Source of the DNA: Phycisphaerae bacterium
GTDB taxonomy: Bacteria > Planctomycetota > Phycisphaerae > Tepidisphaerales > Tepidisphaeraceae
DNA: 10,099 bases
Assembly: GCA_014380825.1 (NCBI GenBank)
Contig: JACMJD010000680.1
Location: forward strand, 1 to 10,099
Direction: 5' to 3'
Shown: in pieces, positions 5,489 to 10,099 of the stretch
Layout: every line of letters starts with the position of its first letter
How positions within the stretch are numbered: the first letter of the stretch is position 1
Made by a program: the position numbers and the translations under genes
The notes under the pieces: generated by a model
What the model was told of the DNA's origin: nothing
Seen by the model: only the letters and a program-made list of their open reading frames with translations
Database searches by the model: none

Positions 5489-7741
5489 TCAGGAGCGGCG
5501 TGTTGAGCTGGTCGTGGGGACAGTCGTCGATCGCGTCGTCGCGGGTCGTTTCTCCGGATGCGCCAGCAGATCTTTCGCTTCTTCGAGCTTGAGCTTCATT
5601 CGCTCATTTCGCGGCGCCAGTTCGGTTGCCTTAGTGAGGGGCGCGATCGCTTCGTCGTACTTGCCCTTCTGCATGTAAACAAGGCCCAGCAGATATTGCG
5701 GCTCGGCGAGCTTCGAATCGTATTCGATCGCGAGCTTGAACTGCGCTTCGGCCTCGTTGAGCTTGTCCATCACCATCATCAGCCGCCCGGTGCCGATGCG
5801 CGCGCCGGCGTTTTTCGGGTCGATCTGCACGACGCGGCCATACGCACGCAAGGCTTCGGGAATGTTCTTGGCGTTCGCCAGCGAATCCGCCAGCGCGAGG
5901 TTGGCGGGGACAGAATTCGGATTGATCTGCGCGGCCTCGGTGAACTGTTCGATGGCCTCCTCGAGCTGCCCGGTTCTGGCCAGCAGCACGCCAAGGTTCT
6001 GGTGGGCCTGTTCACTCTCGGGGTTCTGCTTGACGATGATGCGATACGCCTTGATCGCATCTTCGGTGCGTCCCAGCCGCGTGAGCATTTCGGCGACTTT
6101 GAATTGCGCGGGTGGATAATCCGGCTCGATCGCGAGCGTGTTGCGGAACCGCTTCATCGCCAACTCGTAGTTGCTGCGGCGCTCTTCAACCATGCCGAGA
6201 TTGAACCACGCCATCGCATGCTTCTGGCCGGTCAGAGCGAGCGCTTTCCAAAAGTACCGCTCGGCCTGTTCCAAATCCTTCGGGTCATTCGTGCGGTTGC
6301 GCAGGATCCAAAGGCCGTAATTGTTTGCGGCAAGAACCGAGCGGTTGCCGGTGCCTCGGATCGTCGTCTCCCACAGCGTCTTCAGGTTCTCGTACATGAA
6401 CCCCTGGCTCGCCGTGCGAATCATCAGCGCGCCCAGCAGAATGACGATAGCCGCGGGCGCGGCGGCGAGGTTGAGCATGTTCAGCGCGACCATCCGCTCG
6501 ATGCCGCGCGCCAGCGCCGCGATGATCACCACGATCAGCCCGATACTCGCTAGGTACGCGAAGTGATCGGCGACGAACGAATACTGCATCGGGAAAACGT
6601 TCACGAACCCGAGCGCCGGCACCAGCGTGCCGACAAAGAACAACACGCCCGCCAGCGGTGCGCGGCCGATCCGCTTGCGCAACCCCCAGAGCGAAAGCAC
6701 CGACGTTAGCACGGTCAGCGGAAAGAGATATTGCCAGATCGCCTCGGCGGAAATATTCCAGCGCGGATAGTTGAACAGCAGGGTCATCGGGAAAAGAATC
6801 TTGCCCGCGTAAAACCAGATCGCGCGCCCGGCAATGATCAGTCTTGCACCGATTTCACCCAGCCAGGTTGCGCCAAACTGCCATCCCGGACCGCTCGCGC
6901 CGATCACGGTTCGTTCGATGATTCCAGTCAACACGCCCATGCCGATGCCGAGGATGAAGAACGGAATCAGCGGCAGAAATTCCTTCAGCGTGATCCGCCC
7001 GCGCTTCCACCAGATGATCAGCAGGATCGCCGCCGGCAGCGTCGCGGTCACGGTTTTGCTCAGCAGCGCGCAGGCGAACAGGAAGATCGCCAGTGCGTAC
7101 ACGCGCGTCTCGTCTTCGGGCAATGAGAACAGGCTTTCCGCCTGACTTTCGGGTTTCGGTTCCCGGTCCGGCGAGCGGATCTCCATGTACTTCATGTAAA
7201 CCAGCAGCGTCGCAAAGTAGAACACGCCGGACAGCACATTCTTTCGTTCCGTGATCCACGCGACCGATTCGACATTGATCGGATGCAGCGCAAACACCGC
7301 GGCCGCCGCCCAGGCGCCGGGCACGTTCAGTCGTCGCAGCACGATCCACAACAGGAACGCGGTCGTCGCGTGCAGGAACACGTTGACGACGTGATAGCCA
7401 ACTGGGTTGTTGCCCCACAGTTGATACTCGATCCAGAACGTCGTGAGCGTCAGCGGATAATACTGCACGCGCATCGGACTGCCGCGACCTTGCAGCCACG
7501 CGCTGGGATTCCAAATCTGCGGCAGGCCATCCATGCTGCGGAGCATCGCGTTGTTCGAGACGTAGTGGTCATCGTCCCAGATGAAGTCGCCGCGCAGTGC
7601 AGTCCAGTACGCGGCGAACGTAATCAGATAAATTGCGACCGCGCCGATGATCATCAGCGCGCGCGGATTGCGGCGGACGGTTTCCCAGATGCTGTCGTTA
7701 TGTGTCTCAACGTTCGCTTCACTCATGCGAGTGACAATCAT
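5489..7741 (-). CDS. Polytopic membrane protein with C-terminal TPR repeats, TMTC-like putative glycosyltransferase
   Basis: The product has 750 residues. Residues 1-25 are polar; about ten to eleven hydrophobic helices span 28-441; TPR units fill about 487-725; the tail (733-750) is rich in Thr, Ser and Arg. After the first helix comes an acidic loop motif, DFIWDDDHYV (Asp56-58). Further on are YYPLTLTTFW (94-103), GYHVVNVFLH (115-124) and ALHPINVESVAWITERKNVL (151-170). This order matches TMTC-type proteins, where a GT-C-fold membrane enzyme transfers a lipid-linked sugar and the TPRs bind protein. Around six TPRs are readable, for example AWFNLGMVEERRSNYELAMK (511-530). By analogy it may glycosylate exported or periplasmic targets; donor and acceptor are unknown. 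It starts 6 nt after the glpK stop (ATG 7741); an ATG at 7726 is also possible, and neither has a clear ribosome binding site. Co-transcription with glpK is likely, but a shared role is not evident. Confidence 0.85.
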   Translation of the reverse strand: MIVTRMSEANVETHNDSIWETVRRNPRALMIIGAVAIYLITFAAYWTALRGDFIWDDDHYVSNNAMLRSMDGLPQIWNPSAWLQGRGSPMRVQYYPLTLTTFWIEYQLWGNNPVGYHVVNVFLHATTAFLLWIVLRRLNVPGAWAAAAVFALHPINVESVAWITERKNVLSGVFYFATLLVYMKYMEIRSPDREPKPESQAESLFSLPEDETRVYALAIFLFACALLSKTVTATLPAAILLIIWWKRGRITLKEFLPLIPFFILGIGMGVLTGIIERTVIGASGPGWQFGATWLGEIGARLIIAGRAIWFYAGKILFPMTLLFNYPRWNISAEAIWQYLFPLTVLTSVLSLWGLRKRIGRAPLAGVLFFVGTLVPALGFVNVFPMQYSFVADHFAYLASIGLIVVIIAALARGIERMVALNMLNLAAAPAAIVILLGALMIRTASQGFMYENLKTLWETTIRGTGNRSVLAANNYGLWILRNRTNDPKDLEQAERYFWKALALTGQKHAMAWFNLGMVEERRSNYELAMKRFRNTLAIEPDYPPAQFKVAEMLTRLGRTEDAIKAYRIIVKQNPESEQAHQNLGVLLARTGQLEEAIEQFTEAAQINPNSVPANLALADSLANAKNIPEALRAYGRVVQIDPKNAGARIGTGRLMMVMDKLNEAEAQFKLAIEYDSKLAEPQYLLGLVYMQKGKYDEAIAPLTKATELAPRNERMKLKLEEAKDLLAHPEKRPATTRSTTVPTTSSTRRS

Positions 7742-7747
7742 AGCCGC

Positions 7748-9238
7748 TCATTCAACCCAATCGAGTGTGCGCTCAACGGCTTTCAACCAGCACCGATGGA
7801 GCGAATCGCGTTTGTCCGCTGACATGGTCGGATTCCACATTTTATCGGTCCGCCAGTTGGCGCGTAGATCGTCCAAACCATTCCAGAACCCGATCGCCAG
7901 GCCCGCGGCGTACGCGGCGCCCAAGGCGGTGGTCTCGGTGATCTTTGGCCGCACCACCGTCACGCCGAGGTAATCGGCCTGCGTTTGCATGAGCAGGTCG
8001 TTGGCGGTCATTCCGCCGTCGACTTTGAGCATTTGGAGATCGACGCCCGAATCATGTCGCATCGCGTCGATGACATCGCGCACCTGAAACGCCGTCGCCT
8101 CCAGCGCCGCCCGGGCGATGTGCCCGCGATTGGCGTGGCGAGTTAACCCGACAATCACGCCACGCGCATCCGAGCGCCATCGCGGCGCGAACAATCCGGA
8201 AAACGCCGGCACGATGTACACGCCGCCGTTGTCGGGCACCGACCGTGCGAGTTCTTCAATCGCCGCCGCGGATGGGATGATGCCCAGGTTGTCGCGCAGC
8301 CACTGCACGAGCGATCCGGTCACCGCGATCGACCCTTCCAGCGCGTACACAGCCGGCTGATCGTCGAACTGATAAGCGACCGTCGTCAGCAGCCCGCATG
8401 TCGAGCGAACCGGTTCGGTTCCGGTGTTCAGCAGCACGAAGCACCCGGTACCGTAGGTATTCTTCGATTCGCCGGCGTTGAAGCACGCTTGCCCGACGAG
8501 CGCCGCCTGCTGATCGCCGAGATTTCCGCAGACGGGGATTTCGGCGCCGAAGCATCCGGTTGGCGAAGTTCTTCCGAATCCATTGCGCGAGCTGGACGAC
8601 GTGATCGTCGGCAGCATCGATCGAGGAATGTCGAGTCGCGCCAGCATCGAGTCATCCCACTGGCGAGACTCGATGTTCATCAGCAGCGTGCGACTCGCGT
8701 TCGTCACATCGGTGACATGCGATCCGCTCAGGTTCCAGATCAACCAGCTATCAATCGTCCCAAATAGCGCATCCCCCCGTTTAGCCGCGGCGTCCACGCC
8801 GCGTTCGTTGCGCAGCATCCATGCGAGCTTCGGTCCCGAGAAATAAGTCGCCGGTGGCAATCCGGTGATCCGCCGAATCCCCGCGCCGCTTTTGGCTTCC
8901 AATTCATCGCACATTTCTTTCGTGCGCGTGTCCTGCCAGACGATCGCGTTGCACAGTGGCAAACCGGTTCGCCGATCCCACACCACTGTCGTCTCGCGCT
9001 GATTCGCGATCCCAATCGCGCCGATGTCACCTGGCCTCGCCTCCGCGCGCACGATCGCCTCGGCCCCCACTTCCTGCGTGCGCTGCCAAATCTCGGTCGG
9101 ATCGTGCTCCACCCACCCCGGCTGCAGAAAGATCTGCCGATGCTCGCGCTGGCTCATCGCGACCAGATGCGTGCGATCGAAGATGCAGCACCGCGTGCTG
9201 GTGGTGCCTTGGTCGATCGATGCGATGAAGCGCGGCAT
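7748..9238 (-). CDS. glpK: Glycerol kinase
   Basis: This cytoplasmic FGGY-family kinase phosphorylates glycerol with ATP to sn-glycerol 3-phosphate, which feeds phospholipid synthesis or glycolysis. It is full length at 496 residues. DQGTTS (9-14) forms the phosphate loop. Glycerol-site residues are visible as NQRET (Arg81, Glu82), YFSG (Tyr132) and GDQQAAL (Asp242, Gln243, the catalytic base region). The later [14 protein letters not shown] and [15 protein letters not shown] blocks are all present. The loop that in E. coli GlpK binds fructose 1,6-bisphosphate (GGKGGTR) here reads PTGCFGAE, replacing the key Arg with Glu and lacking the Lys, so that control is probably absent; this is an inference. 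The C-terminal EIIA-Glc site is also not conserved. No glpF or glpD is in view. The gene starts 36 nt after the helicase stop, with a palindromic repeat between. The ATG at 9238 has only a weak purine-rich GAAAGAG ahead of it. Confidence 0.96.
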   Translation of the reverse strand: MPRFIASIDQGTTSTRCCIFDRTHLVAMSQREHRQIFLQPGWVEHDPTEIWQRTQEVGAEAIVRAEARPGDIGAIGIANQRETTVVWDRRTGLPLCNAIVWQDTRTKEMCDELEAKSGAGIRRITGLPPATYFSGPKLAWMLRNERGVDAAAKRGDALFGTIDSWLIWNLSGSHVTDVTNASRTLLMNIESRQWDDSMLARLDIPRSMLPTITSSSSRNGFGRTSPTGCFGAEIPVCGNLGDQQAALVGQACFNAGESKNTYGTGCFVLLNTGTEPVRSTCGLLTTVAYQFDDQPAVYALEGSIAVTGSLVQWLRDNLGIIPSAAAIEELARSVPDNGGVYIVPAFSGLFAPRWRSDARGVIVGLTRHANRGHIARAALEATAFQVRDVIDAMRHDSGVDLQMLKVDGGMTANDLLMQTQADYLGVTVVRPKITETTALGAAYAAGLAIGFWNGLDDLRANWRTDKMWNPTMSADKRDSLHRCWLKAVERTLDWVE

Positions 9239-9250
9239 GGCTCTTTCGTA

Positions 9251-9271
9251 GCACGGGTTTTCAACCCGTGC
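9251..9271. repeat. 21-bp palindromic repeat (9-bp stem, 3-nt loop)
   Basis: GCACGGGTT and AACCCGTGC are exact reverse complements around the loop TTC. It begins 3 nt after the helicase stop codon and ends 12 nt before the glpK start codon. The motif (CACGGGTTGAAAACCCGTG on the minus strand) resembles a palindromic interspersed repeat that I recall from planctomycete-type and other environmental genomes. It could act as a weak terminator or a 3'-end stabiliser for the helicase transcript, but no U-tract follows. Confidence 0.85.
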
Positions 9272-9274
9272 AAT

Positions 9275-10099
9275 TCATCGCGGTCTACGCGCCCCCTTCG
9301 CCTGCGGCGCGGCCCTCAGCGGATCTTCTGGCCAAGAGTGTTTGGGATATCGCACGCGAAGGTCTTTGCGAACCTGGAAATAGGTCGTCGCCCAAAAGCT
9401 CTTCAGATCGTTCGTGATTTGCACGGGCCGATAGTTCGGGCCGAGCAGATGCAACAACAATAGAACGCGCCCGGCCGCGAGGCGCGGCGTTTCAGTCCAG
9501 CCGAATACTTCCTGCAAACGCACTGCCAGCACGGGGCCAGCGGCATTCGCGTAATCGATCTTGTGCGATTGCCCGCTGGGCACCGTGAGCTCCCGGGGCG
9601 CATGTTCGTCGACCAGACGATCGAGCGGATACGGCAACCGAACGCGAATCAGCGAGACAAGATCAGCTCGGCGGACCTCGTCGACGCTGCGCTTGCCAGC
9701 GCATGCTTCGGCAACGATCTCGCGCCCGTCCAATGCCGGCCATGCCTGCTCGGGCATGTGTTGACGGAGGAAATTCACCCGCGCGATCAGCTCGCTGGCC
9801 GCCTCGTTGGCGTTGATGATTTCGCTGGCCATCGGTGCGACCACGTCGGCCAGCACTTGCGCGGCGCGCAGTGGATCGACTTGCGCATCGTGCGTCTCGC
9901 GCAGCACCAGATCGTGATAGGTGACTCGGTTCACGCCCACGACGCGCTGACGTTCCGCGTCGAAGACGACATCGCGCTCCCGTCGGATCGCGGCGGGAAA
10001 CAATTCCTCCAGCCATTCAGATCTGATCCCGCTGGCCATTCGCACGGTCGCCTGCTGCGCGGGATTTCGTTCATCGTGTCGCGCATCGGCAGCGACGAA
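9275..10099 (-). CDS. hrpB: ATP-dependent helicase HrpB, C-terminal part (5' end outside window)
   Basis: This is the C-terminal 274 residues of a DEAH-box helicase of the HrpB type; the ATPase motor domains lie beyond the right edge. The frame is open to base 10099, reading FVAADARHDERN and then VRMASGIRSEWLEELFP, so the GTG at 10045 is not a start. HrpB hallmarks are VRMASGI followed by EWL, LVSLIRVRLPYPLDRLVDEHAP, LTVPSGQSHKIDYA, LLLLHLLGPNYRPVQITNDL, and the terminal WATTYFQVRKDLRVRYPKHSWPEDP, which closes the HrpB C-terminal domain. A short basic tail (KGARRPR) ends the protein at the TGA (9275-9277). HrpB is a presumed RNA helicase whose cellular target is poorly known. Nothing indicates a functional link to glpK downstream. 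Confidence 0.93.
   Translation of the reverse strand, partial: FVAADARHDERNPAQQATVRMASGIRSEWLEELFPAAIRRERDVVFDAERQRVVGVNRVTYHDLVLRETHDAQVDPLRAAQVLADVVAPMASEIINANEAASELIARVNFLRQHMPEQAWPALDGREIVAEACAGKRSVDEVRRADLVSLIRVRLPYPLDRLVDEHAPRELTVPSGQSHKIDYANAAGPVLAVRLQEVFGWTETPRLAAGRVLLLLHLLGPNYRPVQITNDLKSFWATTYFQVRKDLRVRYPKHSWPEDPLRAAPQAKGARRPR

Noticed and set aside
5558..6553. Long open frame on the plus strand opposite the TPR part of the membrane protein
   Set aside because: It mirrors the codon pattern of the repeats on the other strand; the composition is low in structure and no domain is recognisable.

Overview
The window is GC-rich bacterial chromosome in which every gene I can support lies on the minus strand, so transcription runs from right to left. 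The closest overall impression is a Planctomycetota-type genome, perhaps Phycisphaerae. That rests on three weak points: a TMTC-like membrane/TPR protein, few recognisable Shine-Dalgarno sites, and dispersed palindromic repeats of a kind I associate with such genomes. I hold the taxonomy with low confidence. Nothing here looks like phage, plasmid, CRISPR or a defence island.

Layout in transcription order (right to left): the C-terminal part of an HrpB-type helicase enters from the right edge (9275-10099). A short palindromic repeat (9251-9271) follows, then glycerol kinase glpK (7748-9238). Immediately after comes a 750-residue polytopic membrane protein with a TPR tail (5489-7741) that resembles TMTC glycosyltransferases. 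After a 160-bp gap comes a tight three-gene cluster: an importer-type ABC ATPase (4267-5328), a 75-residue two-helix membrane protein (4033-4260), and a methylmalonate-semialdehyde dehydrogenase (2525-4036). The last two overlap by ATGA. A 94-bp spacer with heptanucleotide repeats follows, then a D-hexose-6-phosphate mutarotase (1537-2430) coupled to a short-chain dehydrogenase (about 818-1531). A spacer with two strong hairpins leads to a secreted protein of unknown function (75-656). Its frame is closed by a TAA, but protein-like sequence continues in the same frame to the left edge.

Most genes are central carbon or housekeeping functions (glycerol phosphorylation, sugar-phosphate anomer interconversion, semialdehyde oxidation to acyl-CoA, a redox enzyme, a solute importer ATPase). 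They do not form one obvious pathway. The ATPase has no permease or binding protein in view, and the dehydrogenase has no companion valine or inositol genes in view.

I did not find a convincing new multi-gene system. The most interesting points are the possible nonsense codon in the secreted protein, the 27-bp perfect inverted repeat sitting on that gene's 5' leader, the small membrane protein translationally wedged between the ATPase and the dehydrogenase, the bacterial TMTC-like protein, and a glycerol kinase whose fructose-bisphosphate loop looks altered.
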